This document shows, piece after piece, positions 50,884 through 59,948 of a stretch of DNA of 64,000 bases. The stretch is from NCBI GenBank assembly GCA_050013615.1, contig JBEKEX010000001.1, positions 62,001-126,000 on the forward strand, in the 5' to 3' direction. Positions within the stretch are counted from its first letter, which is position 1. Each line of letters starts with the position of its first letter. Under the pieces are notes generated by a model that ran no database searches, was not told where the DNA came from, and saw only the letters and a program-made list of their open reading frames with translations. The position numbers and the translations under genes are program-made. Source of the DNA: JBEKEX01 sp050013615. Lineage in GTDB: Bacteria > Chloroflexota > Anaerolineae > Anaerolineales > Anaerolineaceae.

Positions 50884-50936
50884 GTTGCATTAAAATGTGC
50901 AGGTTTTGCAGCTGTTTTCTAACCAAGGCAATGTCT

Positions 50937-51785
50937 ATGGACGCAAATAAAAAGAAATACCAGGCAATGATCATTGTAGGGGCGCTTGCGGCGATGGCGG
51001 TCTTGGCAAGCTGCAGTAGCTTTTTACGTGAAACACCCACACTTACGCCAGCTCCGACCAGCACGGCCACGGCGACTGCACTTCCTCCTACGCTAACGCC
51101 TACCCCTTACGAAACCCCCACGCTGGCACCCAGCGCTACATTGCTACCCACAGATACTCCCATAGCGTCGCTGACGCCTTACCATTCGCCCACCCCGACC
51201 CATTCGTGGCCTTCACCCACGCCATATCAATCGCGCGGTGACCTGAATATTCATACTGATTGTTCCGTTGGCAATGATCCTTATTCATGGATGGCCTTCG
51301 AAGCCGAGTATTGGAAATATGATTTTATCGCTATCACCGATTACCATTGGTGCCCCGATGTCATCCAGCAATGTGAAACTGACGACCGCATCCTTTGCTT
51401 CCCGGGCCTGGCGATCAACGTTGTCGGAGACCGGATGCTGTTGGCCATTGGTATTCGCAAACCCATCCAGGAAAACCTCTCTATAGCGGAGACCGTGGCG
51501 CTGATCCACGCCCAAGGGGGGCTTGCCATTGCCGCTTATCCCTTTGCCGATGGGTACCTTTACACACGGGATGAGCTGCTGCACTCCGGTTTGGACGCCA
51601 TGGAATGTCCTGAAAAAGGGGACAACCCCTTCGCAGATATAGCGACCAGCGTCCCTTGCGTCTATGATAGTGATGCCATCGACCGGCTGCACGTAGAACC
51701 GTATAGAAGCTTTGTATGTGACATGAAGATCACGTCCATCGAAGATCTGCGCGGGGCACTTTACACCGGCAAGTGCCACCGCTAA
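50937..51785 (+). CDS. PHP-domain-like lipoprotein with degenerate metal site
   Basis: The precursor has 282 residues. A short N-terminus with a membrane segment ends in lipobox LASC, giving a lipoprotein. A Thr/Pro-rich linker (about residues 35-95) follows. The rest resembles a PHP phosphoesterase: RGDLNIHTDCSVGND and DFIAITDYHWCPDV. Canonical PHP has DLHxHT; here the first histidine is Asn. The usual Glu of PG(I/V)E is absent (FPGLAINV), and the late AHP histidine reads AAYP. Several metal ligands are therefore lost, and catalysis is doubtful. AAGG eight bases before this ATG favours it over an ATG two codons upstream. Confidence 0.72.
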   Translation: MDANKKKYQAMIIVGALAAMAVLASCSSFLRETPTLTPAPTSTATATALPPTLTPTPYETPTLAPSATLLPTDTPIASLTPYHSPTPTHSWPSPTPYQSRGDLNIHTDCSVGNDPYSWMAFEAEYWKYDFIAITDYHWCPDVIQQCETDDRILCFPGLAINVVGDRMLLAIGIRKPIQENLSIAETVALIHAQGGLAIAAYPFADGYLYTRDELLHSGLDAMECPEKGDNPFADIATSVPCVYDSDAIDRLHVEPYRSFVCDMKITSIEDLRGALYTGKCHR

Positions 51786-51800
51786 ACTTTCCCCCCGAGT

Positions 51801-52655
51801 TTAGTAAGTTAGCAGCACGCCGTTCCGGGAAGGATCGCACACCAACAATCCCCCAACAGCTTCTTCCACTGCCACGCCGGCAGTGCGCACCCGGTCGGCT
51901 ACTTTGTCGCGCTCCGTTTGATTCGGCAAACACAGCTCGAACCAGCACAACCCGATGGAATCCGGTGGGGGTGGGGGAGTTCCGGCGCCCAACCAGGTGT
52001 TGATGCCCACATGGTGATGATAATTCCCTGCCGCCAGGAAAGCTGCGCCGGAGACCATATGTTGCGTAAGGGTCAAGCCCAGCACCTGTTGATAGAATTG
52101 CTGTGCTTCATTGAGCTGGCCAACACGCAAGTGCACGTGACCGATATCCGTTTGCGGGTGCAGACCGTCCCAAGGATGGGCGTTGGCTGCCAGTTCATCC
52201 ATCAGGTTATCCAGATCGAGCGGTAAAGTATCCATTTTGAGCTGTCCCTGAGCGCCACGCGGCCAATCGACCATCGGCCGGTCGCAGTAGATCTCAATCC
52301 CGTTTTTATCGGCATCGTGCAAATAGAGCGACTCGCTCACGCCATGGTTTGCCATGCCCTCGAAAGCAGCTTCGGTGTCGGCCAGATGAGCCAGGGTGCG
52401 CGCCAATTCCAGCCGCGAGGACACACGCACGGCCAGGTGATACAGGCCGGTGGCACGGCGGACTCGCTTGGCACCGGGAACTTCGGTCAAAACGATCAAC
52501 GGCCGGTTTGCTGCCCCCAGCGAAGCAGCCTGGTCGCTTTGCTGAAGGATTTTCATCCCCAGGGCTGAATGGTAGAAATCAATCTGCTGTTCCAGGGTAG
52601 CAGTAACCAGATGGACTGCGCCAATCCTGGTGGCAGGGTCGATCAACTCAGACAT
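51801..52655 (-). CDS. VOC-superfamily (catechol-2,3-dioxygenase-like) protein
   Basis: This 284-residue protein contains two glyoxalase/dioxygenase modules. The first (about residues 10-130) has GAVHLVTATLEQQIDFYHSALGMKIL and ends SLYLHDADKNGIEIYCDRP. The second (about 165-284) has DIGHVHLRVGQLNEAQQFYQQVLGLTL and HHHVGINTW. Putative metal ligands are the histidines in AVHL and GHVHL and the glutamate in GIEIY. The arrangement is that of CatE-type proteins (type I extradiol dioxygenases). The substrate is unknown. It is convergent with the lipoprotein gene, and GAGG precedes the ATG. Confidence 0.9.
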   Translation of the reverse strand: MSELIDPATRIGAVHLVTATLEQQIDFYHSALGMKILQQSDQAASLGAANRPLIVLTEVPGAKRVRRATGLYHLAVRVSSRLELARTLAHLADTEAAFEGMANHGVSESLYLHDADKNGIEIYCDRPMVDWPRGAQGQLKMDTLPLDLDNLMDELAANAHPWDGLHPQTDIGHVHLRVGQLNEAQQFYQQVLGLTLTQHMVSGAAFLAAGNYHHHVGINTWLGAGTPPPPPDSIGLCWFELCLPNQTERDKVADRVRTAGVAVEEAVGGLLVCDPSRNGVLLTY

Positions 52656-52897
52656 ATCCGTTCCTCTCTCGCTGGACTGAATTGTAACCCGTTCTGACCG
52701 GCCGTGACTTGGGCGGTTAAGATTTTTGTCTTTGAATAGACAATATTTGGCATAACCATGCGGATTTAAGCTAAATTTTCGGTGCTTTTTTGGCTAATTT
52801 TGGATTCGATGATAAAATCTTAGTTCGCGTTGATGTGAGGGCTCCTAGACGGATCTCCAATCAAATTGCCGATACTCAGCGGTTTAAGCTCGATCTT

Positions 52898-54655
52898 ATG
52901 ACCTCTACTACGACCGAATTTACGATTCCTGCGCGCTTCCATACCGACCGTCGTGGCCCGATACGGTGGATCTTGTCGCATACCCGTCAGAATTGGTTCC
53001 TGACATTGCTGGCGCTGTTAGGTGCGTTGGGTAATGCGGCGCTTCAATCGGTGACGACGGTGTTGATCGGCATGGCGTTCAACGCGGTCATTGCCGTACC
53101 CATGGATATCCACCAGGTGACACAAATTGCTTTGGAGATTGCCATTTGCCAGGTGACGCGCAGCGGGCTTCAGTTCATGCGCAACTTCGGCTTCGAACTG
53201 GTGGCACAGCGCACCGAACGCAACGTACGCGAGGAGCTTTACGTCAGTTTGCTGGGCAAGAGCATGACCTTTCACAACCTGCAGCCAGTGGGCGATACCA
53301 TGGCGCGCGCTACCAACGATGTGCGCCAGGTCAACTTTCTCTTCAGCCCTGGCCTTTCCCAAGTGATCGGTTCCCTGGATTTTCTGATCATGCCTTTGAT
53401 CGTCGCACCGACGTATTATCCCGCACTGATCCTGACCCCGATCGTTTTCATCATCTTTTATTCCTTGGCTTTGTGGGAATATCTGCACACCCTCAGCCCG
53501 ATCACGGATGAGGTGAGGGTTTCTTTCGGCGAGCTGAACACCCGCCTGGCTGAGGCGTTGGATGGTATCGAGACGGTCAAGGGGTCTTCGCAGGAACAAA
53601 ATGAAGTCGATTTGTTTGCCAAAAACAGCGGCCGTTACCGGGACGCCATGGTACATCAGGGCAAGATCGAAGCGCGATTCTTTCCCTTGTTGATCATGAG
53701 CATTGCTTTTGCTGCCGGGTTATTCCATTCATTGTTGCTTTACCAACAGGGTTTGATCAACATTGGGCAGGTGGTCGGATATTTCGGTCTGCTGATGATG
53801 CTGGATTTTCCGACCTATACGTCGTTGTGGGCTTATTCGCAGATCTCGCTGGGGATATCGGGTGCTCGCCGCATTCTGGAACTGATGAACCGCGAGAACA
53901 ACCTGGATCAAAACCTTGCCGGTCAGACCACGGCGATGAAGGGTGAGGTCGAATTCCGCAACGTTTCCTTTGCTTATAACGAGGACGAATCGGAGTTGGA
54001 GAACGTCTCTTTCAAGGTTAAACCGGGCCAGACGGTGGCTATCGTGGGGCAGACCGGCTCGGGTAAAACCTCGCTGGTGAAGTTGATCAACCGCACGTAT
54101 GACGTCACCCAGGGGCGGGTGCTGGTGGATGGGGTGGATGTGCGGGATTGGAACCTGGAAGCCCTGCGGCGTAGCATTTCGATCATCGAACAGGATATTT
54201 TCCTGTTCTCACGCTCGGTTGCCGAGAATATTGCCTTCGGCAGGCCGGGTGCCACAGAAGAAGAGATCGAAGCGGCAGCCAAATCCGCCCAGGCGGATGA
54301 ATTCATCCGCACGTTTTCGGAGGGTTACCAAACGGTGATCGGTGAGCGCGGTGTGACCCTTTCGGGCGGCCAGCGCCAACGGCTGGCATTGGCCAGGGCG
54401 TTCCTGACCAACCCAAGCATCCTGGTGCTGGACGATTCCACCAGTGCCATCGACAGCGCCACCGAGGATTTGATCCAACGTGCCATCTATGCCGCGGCCA
54501 AGGGGCGCACCACCTTCATCATCACACACCGCCTCTCGCAGATCCGTTGGGCGAATTTGATCCTGGTACTGCGCAAGGGGCGCCTCACTGCAGTGGGCAC
54601 GCATGACGAGTTGATGAAGTCGAGTGAGGCATATCGCCGGATATTTACCGAATAA
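52898..54655 (+). CDS. ABC exporter half-transporter, subunit with degenerate Walker B
   Basis: The protein has 585 residues from this start. Six membrane segments lie in the first 310 residues. The nucleotide-binding domain has Walker A GQTGSGKTS, signature LSGGQRQR, and Walker B LVLDDSTSAID, where Asp replaces the usual catalytic Glu after the Walker B Asp. The H-loop is ITHRLSQ. This pattern marks one half of a heterodimeric exporter (as in BmrC/D or TM287/288). The frame is open upstream to 52790, but those 36 residues lack similarity and no Shine-Dalgarno supports either start. The partner gene follows after 39 bases. Confidence 0.92.
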   Translation: MTSTTTEFTIPARFHTDRRGPIRWILSHTRQNWFLTLLALLGALGNAALQSVTTVLIGMAFNAVIAVPMDIHQVTQIALEIAICQVTRSGLQFMRNFGFELVAQRTERNVREELYVSLLGKSMTFHNLQPVGDTMARATNDVRQVNFLFSPGLSQVIGSLDFLIMPLIVAPTYYPALILTPIVFIIFYSLALWEYLHTLSPITDEVRVSFGELNTRLAEALDGIETVKGSSQEQNEVDLFAKNSGRYRDAMVHQGKIEARFFPLLIMSIAFAAGLFHSLLLYQQGLINIGQVVGYFGLLMMLDFPTYTSLWAYSQISLGISGARRILELMNRENNLDQNLAGQTTAMKGEVEFRNVSFAYNEDESELENVSFKVKPGQTVAIVGQTGSGKTSLVKLINRTYDVTQGRVLVDGVDVRDWNLEALRRSISIIEQDIFLFSRSVAENIAFGRPGATEEEIEAAAKSAQADEFIRTFSEGYQTVIGERGVTLSGGQRQRLALARAFLTNPSILVLDDSTSAIDSATEDLIQRAIYAAAKGRTTFIITHRLSQIRWANLILVLRKGRLTAVGTHDELMKSSEAYRRIFTE

Positions 54656-54694
54656 GGACGTCACATGGACCGTGACGCTTGAAATGGACATTGT

Positions 54695-56554
54695 ATGGGC
54701 TTTTTTGAGGGACTAGACGCAGAAGCATACGACCGCAAATACTCCGACCGGGCACTGATCGGGCGTATTCTGACCTATTTCAAACCCCAGGCCAGGCGCA
54801 TGGTACTGGTGATAGTCATGGCGGTCATCATCTCCGTATTGGGTGCGGGAATGCCCGTGGTGGTTTCGAATGGGATGAATCTGCTGCAGGTCCAACCTAC
54901 ATCCGCCAACATTCTCTTGCTTTCTGGCATCGTGTTAGCGCTGGGCGTATTTATGTGGGTTGCCAACTGGGTAAGCCGGCGCCAGGCGGTGCAAGCGATT
55001 GCCGGCGTGGTGGTGCAACTGGCCCGCGATGCCTTCCATTCCTCTGTCGATCACGATTTGTCCTTCTACGATGAATATTCTTCCGGGCGTATCGTCTCGC
55101 GCATCACGTCGGATACGCAGGACTTCGGCCAGCTCGTGACCATCATCACCGATGCAATTTCCCAGGTGCTCGAATCGATCATTTTGGGGGTGGTGCTGTT
55201 CAATACCGAATACCACCTGGCGCTGCTGGTCTTTGCCCTCATCCCGCTCGTGTTCGTGTTCGCCATCGCCTACCGCGGCCTGGCACGGCGTGTCACCCAG
55301 CAGGGGATGCGCGCCATGGCAAACGTCAATTCCACCATCAAGGAAACGGTGAGCGGTATTGCCGTGGCCAAGAACTTCCGCCAGGAAGGCAGCATTTACG
55401 TAGAGTTCGACGACGCCAACAAGCTTTCGTATCGGGTGAACTGGAAACGCGGTCTGGTGCTCAACCTGGTCTTTCCGGTTATGAACGGCATGGCGGGTGT
55501 GGCCACGGCGATCATGGTCTACACCGGGGCACTTTCGGTGCAGCAGGGCATCGTCACATCCGGCGCGTGGTACCTGTTCCTGCTCAGCCTGGACCGCTTC
55601 ATGTTCCCGGTGCTGAACTTGGCCTCATTCTGGTCATCAATACAGAATGGTTTTTCCGCCGCCGAGCGCGTCTTTGCCTTGATCGATGCTGAGCCGGCCG
55701 TGGTACAGGCCGATTCTCAGCCTGTGCCTGAAGTGAAGGGCCAAATCGATTTCGATCACGTCAATTTCCGCTATAAGACCGGTGAACCGGTGTTGGAAGA
55801 TTTCAATTTGCACATCCGGACGGGTGAAACCCTGGCGCTGGTCGGGCATACCGGTGCCGGCAAGACGTCCATCGGGCGCTTGATTGCGCGCTTCTACGAA
55901 TTCCAAGAAGGTAACCTGCACATCGATGGCCGCGACGTCCGTGCCCTGGATCTGGCGGATTATCGCCGTCACCTGGGCATCGTCAGCCAGGCGCCGTTCC
56001 TCTTTTCGGGCTCTGTGGCAGAGAACATCCGCTATGCCCGGCAGGAAGTGTCCGATGCCGAGATCGAAACCCTGGCGCGCAAGATCGGCGAGGGCGAGTG
56101 GCTGGAGACTTTGCCGGATGGGTTGCAGAGCGAGGTGGGGGAGCGCGGCGGGCGCCTTTCCATGGGGCAGCGCCAGCTCGTCTCGTTGATGCGCGTGCTG
56201 GTGCAGCGCCCGGCTATTTTCATCCTGGATGAAGCCACGGCCAGCATCGATCCGTTCACTGAATGGCAGATCCAGCAGGCGTTGAACCTGATCCTGGAGC
56301 GCACCACCAGCATTCTTATCGCCCATCGCCTCTCGACGGTCAAGTCGGCCGATCGCATCATTGTGATGGAGAACGGCAAGATCATCGAAGAGGGCAACCA
56401 CCAGGGGTTACTGGCTTCCGGTGGGCATTACGCCATGCTATACAATACGTACTTCCGCCATCAGTCAGTAGATTATCGGCCTCCCGGACTAGAAGAAATT
56501 CTGGGAACCAGGGTAAATCTGAGGATTGCAACAGACGGACAAGGCAAGGATTGA
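54695..56554 (+). CDS. ABC exporter half-transporter, partner subunit
   Basis: This 619-residue protein has six membrane segments (about residues 35-320) and a nucleotide-binding domain with Walker A GHTGAGKTS, Walker B IFILDEATASID with the canonical catalytic Glu, and H-loop IAHRLST. Its signature reads LSMGQRQL instead of LSGGQ. Combined with the Asp in the partner's Walker B, both defects fall in the same composite ATP site, as expected for an asymmetric heterodimer. Substrates of such exporters are drugs, lipids or peptides; none can be named here. The operon ends at a hairpin 45 bases downstream. Confidence 0.93.
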   Translation: MGFFEGLDAEAYDRKYSDRALIGRILTYFKPQARRMVLVIVMAVIISVLGAGMPVVVSNGMNLLQVQPTSANILLLSGIVLALGVFMWVANWVSRRQAVQAIAGVVVQLARDAFHSSVDHDLSFYDEYSSGRIVSRITSDTQDFGQLVTIITDAISQVLESIILGVVLFNTEYHLALLVFALIPLVFVFAIAYRGLARRVTQQGMRAMANVNSTIKETVSGIAVAKNFRQEGSIYVEFDDANKLSYRVNWKRGLVLNLVFPVMNGMAGVATAIMVYTGALSVQQGIVTSGAWYLFLLSLDRFMFPVLNLASFWSSIQNGFSAAERVFALIDAEPAVVQADSQPVPEVKGQIDFDHVNFRYKTGEPVLEDFNLHIRTGETLALVGHTGAGKTSIGRLIARFYEFQEGNLHIDGRDVRALDLADYRRHLGIVSQAPFLFSGSVAENIRYARQEVSDAEIETLARKIGEGEWLETLPDGLQSEVGERGGRLSMGQRQLVSLMRVLVQRPAIFILDEATASIDPFTEWQIQQALNLILERTTSILIAHRLSTVKSADRIIVMENGKIIEEGNHQGLLASGGHYAMLYNTYFRHQSVDYRPPGLEEILGTRVNLRIATDGQGKD

Positions 56555-56599
56555 TCGCAAGAGGCATAAGTCTTGTAAAGTCAGAAAACTGGCACTCAA

Positions 56600-56638
56600 C
56601 CAACGACCTCTCCCGCTAGCTGCAGGTGAGGTCGTTGG
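56600..56638. terminator. Hairpin between convergent exporter and dehydrogenase genes
   Basis: An 11-bp perfect stem (CCAACGACCTC / GAGGTCGTTGG) around 17 bases lies between the two stop codons. T runs on either side are weak, so it is a probable bidirectional terminator. Confidence 0.55.
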
Positions 56639-56679
56639 CACCTTTAACACCTTGATTAGCAGCGGTGATCGCACTTTGA

Positions 56680-57759
56680 TTAGTTGACGTCCTCAGTCCG
56701 GACTTCCTTTCCGGTAGCGGCAGACTGCAGGGCTGCCAGTGTGAACTGCAGTACTGCTTTCCCTGTCGGGCCGTCCAGGCGGGGCTGGCCGCCAGTTTTG
56801 ATCTTATCGATAAAGTCATGTGTAGCAGCGGTGAAACTGTCTTGCCAATCTACACCCTCAACCGGGATTGGTGTGGTCTTACCATCCTTGAAGAGCATCA
56901 ATTCGGGCAGGTCGACTGTCTTTGTGGTGTAACGGTTGATGAACAGGATGCCCTTCTCGCCAATAATCTCTATGCGGTCGTCGTCGGCATAGTAATCCGA
57001 GTAGATGCGCATTTGGGGAGTATATTCGATGTCAAACAAGCCGTAACGGCGAGAGGATTTGTACTGGAACATGATGGTAGCCGGGGAGTCGATCTTGACG
57101 ATTCCCCCAGCTTCTTTGACTGGGGTCTGGTCGATCCAGGCGAAGACCTTCTCGACTGGTCCGCCCAAGTAGTAGCCCAGCGAGAATAGATGATAGCCGT
57201 GGTCAAAGACCAATGGACCTCCCCCGCACTGTTTTTCGTTGAAACGCCATAGCCAGGCCGAAAGCGGCACATCCCAGGAGGTATCACCTGTCCCGGTGTT
57301 GACATGCATGCGGACGGTGCGCACATCGCCGATCTCCCCGGCCTCGATCATCTGCTTGGCGCGCATCGCCGGGGCGTAGTAAACGAAGGTCTCACAGACC
57401 CGCAATGTCACGCCTGCTTTGTTCGCCGCGGCGATCATCTGGTCAGCTTCGGCGGCCGAGAGCGCCATCGGCTTCTGGACCGAAACATGTTTGCCGGCCT
57501 GGCAGGCCTGGATGGTCATCGGACAGTGCAGATGGTGAGGGGTGAGCAATTCGACGGCATCCACTTCCTTATCTTCCAGCACTTGGCTGAAATCAGTGTA
57601 AATTTTGTCTACACCCCACTCTTTGGCTTTCTTTTTAGCATGTGCCTTGTTGGTATCACACACGGCGACGATTTTTGCATCCTCGCGACCGCGGTAGCCT
57701 TTCTGATGTAGGTCAGAAATACGCCCGCAGCCGACAATGGCAACACGGATCGAGTTCAT
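56680..57759 (-). CDS. Gfo/Idh/MocA-family oxidoreductase
   Basis: This 359-residue NAD(P)-dependent enzyme has the Rossmann start RVAIVGCGRISDLHQKGY (GxGxxx). The family motif EKP appears as QKP in VQKPMALSAAEADQMI (about residue 97), keeping the lysine that binds cofactor and substrate. The expected catalytic histidine region is DHGYHLFSLGYYLGG. Family members oxidise the hydroxyl of sugars, inositol or related compounds. It is the last gene of the catabolic set; AAGGAG fixes the start, and the symporter gene lies 21 bases upstream. Its likely role is first or last oxidation of an imported sugar or cyclitol. Confidence 0.92.
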   Translation of the reverse strand: MNSIRVAIVGCGRISDLHQKGYRGREDAKIVAVCDTNKAHAKKKAKEWGVDKIYTDFSQVLEDKEVDAVELLTPHHLHCPMTIQACQAGKHVSVQKPMALSAAEADQMIAAANKAGVTLRVCETFVYYAPAMRAKQMIEAGEIGDVRTVRMHVNTGTGDTSWDVPLSAWLWRFNEKQCGGGPLVFDHGYHLFSLGYYLGGPVEKVFAWIDQTPVKEAGGIVKIDSPATIMFQYKSSRRYGLFDIEYTPQMRIYSDYYADDDRIEIIGEKGILFINRYTTKTVDLPELMLFKDGKTTPIPVEGVDWQDSFTAATHDFIDKIKTGGQPRLDGPTGKAVLQFTLAALQSAATGKEVRTEDVN

Positions 57760-57780
57760 AATGGTTTCTCCTTGTGCAAA

Positions 57781-59160
57781 TTAGATGGTTTGAACTGGCT
57801 TGTCAGCGTTTGCAGCCGCATCCATAGCGTCCAGCTTCCGACGCACTTCGGCGTGGCTTTTACGGGTAATTGGATAGAAGAACAAGAACGGCAGAGCCAC
57901 GGCGATAAAAACTGCTGGCACGATCCCAAAGAATAGACGGATACCAAACAGGGCATACGGTGTCTGATCCACGTTGGCCACATAACCGAAACCGGTCAGG
58001 ATCCAGCCAACAGCCGCCAGCGCCAGAGCTTGCGAGACCTTGGTTGCCAAGCCCCAGACGCCGTAGTACACACCACTGCGCTGCTGGCCAGTCTCAAGGC
58101 GATCAAAATCAGCCACATCCGCAATCATAGCCCAGGGGAAAATCCAGTTGGCTGCGAACCCGAATCCCGCCAAAACAGATATCAAGTAAATGAGTGGCGT
58201 GGAACTATGCGGCATAAAGAATGTGATGGCCACTGCTAGTGCTCCAATCCCCATGCCGATTGCATAGGCCGGACCCTTGTCCATTTTGCGACTAAGCCAT
58301 TGCCAGAATGGCAGTGAAATGGTAACACAAATGAGTAGCAGTCCCATTACCAGTGAGATCTGGGAGGTCATGAAGAGCTGGTATTGAACATAATACGCCA
58401 TTAGAATCTCGACCAGGGAGAATGAGATATTGATGACAAAGTAGGTCACACAAATCCACACGAATGACTTATTTTTGAGCGCTAAACTGAGAGATTTGAA
58501 CGGCGATGCTTCACCCTGGATGTTGGTCTGAAACTTCCGCTCCCGGATGCCATAGGCCGAGATAAGCAGCGCAGCGGCGCAAATAACCCCATAAAGAATA
58601 CCGACAAACCCCCATCCGGTGCGCTGTACTGCGAATAGACCAACAATGGCGGGAGTCAGCGCCGCGCCAACCAGGAAGGCTGGGACGGCTAGAACCATGC
58701 GATAGGTTGTCAGGCTGGAGCGCTCATCGTAATCATCGGTCAATTCGGAGGTCAGCGCATAGTAAGGGACATTAGTCATTGACCACATCGAACCAAAGAA
58801 GGAGAAGGTGAGGGCGATCCAGACAAAAGTCAAGACCTGGTCAATGCCCGGTGGGACAAACCATATCAGGGCTACGGCGATTGCCAGAGGAATTGCCCCA
58901 TAGATCATGAAAACGCGCCTTTTCCCAAGCGGGGATTTAGCCCTATCAGTGATCCAGCCAAACAGTGGATCATTGATGGAATCCCAAATTTTGCCAATCA
59001 GCAAGGCGTTACCGGCCAGTGCTGGCAGGATCAGGGCGCCATCGGTGTAAAACTTCATCAGGAAGAATTGGATTGCCGAGTTGACCACGGCATTACCCAA
59101 GTCACCGATGCCGTAGAACACTTTGGTGCGGGTACTTAATTTATCGGTAGTTTCAGTCAT
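57781..59160 (-). CDS. GPH-family sugar:cation symporter (MFS)
   Basis: This 459-residue protein has twelve membrane segments. The N-terminal block YGIGDLGNAVVNSAIQFFLMKFYTDG and DSINDPLFGWITDRAKSPLGKRRVFM are hallmarks of the glycoside-pentoside-hexuronide:cation symporters (MelB, XylP, YihO). It should import a glycoside, sugar acid or related compound with a proton or sodium ion. GAGGAG lies before the ATG. It is flanked by the RpiB-like isomerase and the oxidoreductase, making it the importer of this cluster. Confidence 0.93.
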   Translation of the reverse strand: MTETTDKLSTRTKVFYGIGDLGNAVVNSAIQFFLMKFYTDGALILPALAGNALLIGKIWDSINDPLFGWITDRAKSPLGKRRVFMIYGAIPLAIAVALIWFVPPGIDQVLTFVWIALTFSFFGSMWSMTNVPYYALTSELTDDYDERSSLTTYRMVLAVPAFLVGAALTPAIVGLFAVQRTGWGFVGILYGVICAAALLISAYGIRERKFQTNIQGEASPFKSLSLALKNKSFVWICVTYFVINISFSLVEILMAYYVQYQLFMTSQISLVMGLLLICVTISLPFWQWLSRKMDKGPAYAIGMGIGALAVAITFFMPHSSTPLIYLISVLAGFGFAANWIFPWAMIADVADFDRLETGQQRSGVYYGVWGLATKVSQALALAAVGWILTGFGYVANVDQTPYALFGIRLFFGIVPAVFIAVALPFLFFYPITRKSHAEVRRKLDAMDAAANADKPVQTI

Positions 59161-59219
59161 GGCGTCTCCTCTTGAATTGATATTGCGAGCTTAGATATTG
59201 TTGGGCTCACTGCGATCTG

Positions 59220-59846
59220 TCAGGATAATTTCTCCAGCGCGGAGCGGATATCAGTATTGACTGCCTTGGCTTGTTCCAATTTTGAATAAAAACCTGGAAA
59301 ATTCAGCACCGGGCGGATGATTTCCTCCGGCAGCGACAGTAGAATTTCTGCCAGCGGTCGATGGGTCACCTGCGAAACTTGTGCCAGCAGGATGCGTCCC
59401 TGCTTCTGAGGCTCGGACCGCTGAGTCGGGTAGCCGCTGCCAGCCTCAGGTGTGAACAGTTCATCGAACATCAGCCGCAAGTTCACGTCCCCAGCCCAGC
59501 CGTAGCCCTGGTTCAAGGCCAGTGAAACGCAGTTGCCGGCATTGATGCGGGCGAAGAGAAAAGCGTCCAGCGGGGTGAGAAGGTGACCACAGACAATGCC
59601 GGGGTATTGCATGACGGCGTTAAGATATCCCAGCCCGGTCCCGCACCCGCCAATGACAAAATCAACCACCTTGAGATTCAACAGCAGCGCCGACATCAGC
59701 CCGGTATGGATGTAAAGCAGGCCAGGGGAGTCGCTGCTGCTGGTGTTGCCCAGGTTCAAGATCTCGTGCCCGCGGTCGTCGAGCGCTTTCAGAATGTCAG
59801 GGTTCTTATCAGCGGCACTGATCTCGTTGATGACAGCGATTTTCAT
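59220..59846 (-). CDS. RpiB/LacA/LacB-family sugar-phosphate isomerase-like protein
   Basis: The protein has 208 residues, about 60 more than typical RpiB. The N-terminus MKIAVINEISAADKNPDILKALDDRGHEILNLG matches the RpiB start, which usually has D-H-A/G; here NEIS replaces that block. The active-site region VIGGCGTGLGYLNAVMQYPGIVCGHL retains the Cys of CGTGIG. The C-terminal part is longer. Family members interconvert aldose and ketose phosphates; relatives act on unusual C4-C6 sugars. AAGGAGG before the ATG decides the start. It follows the transketolase subunit genes, so it probably supplies or consumes their ketose or aldose. Confidence 0.85.
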   Translation of the reverse strand: MKIAVINEISAADKNPDILKALDDRGHEILNLGNTSSSDSPGLLYIHTGLMSALLLNLKVVDFVIGGCGTGLGYLNAVMQYPGIVCGHLLTPLDAFLFARINAGNCVSLALNQGYGWAGDVNLRLMFDELFTPEAGSGYPTQRSEPQKQGRILLAQVSQVTHRPLAEILLSLPEEIIRPVLNFPGFYSKLEQAKAVNTDIRSALEKLS

Positions 59847-59948
59847 GCTTCCTCCTTCGGGATTACCAGAGATTGCGGGGAAATTCTCCATCGGAACAAC
59901 GCTTGTTTATCAAACATAAGTGTTAATCTTTGTTCGTCTCTGCTGAAT

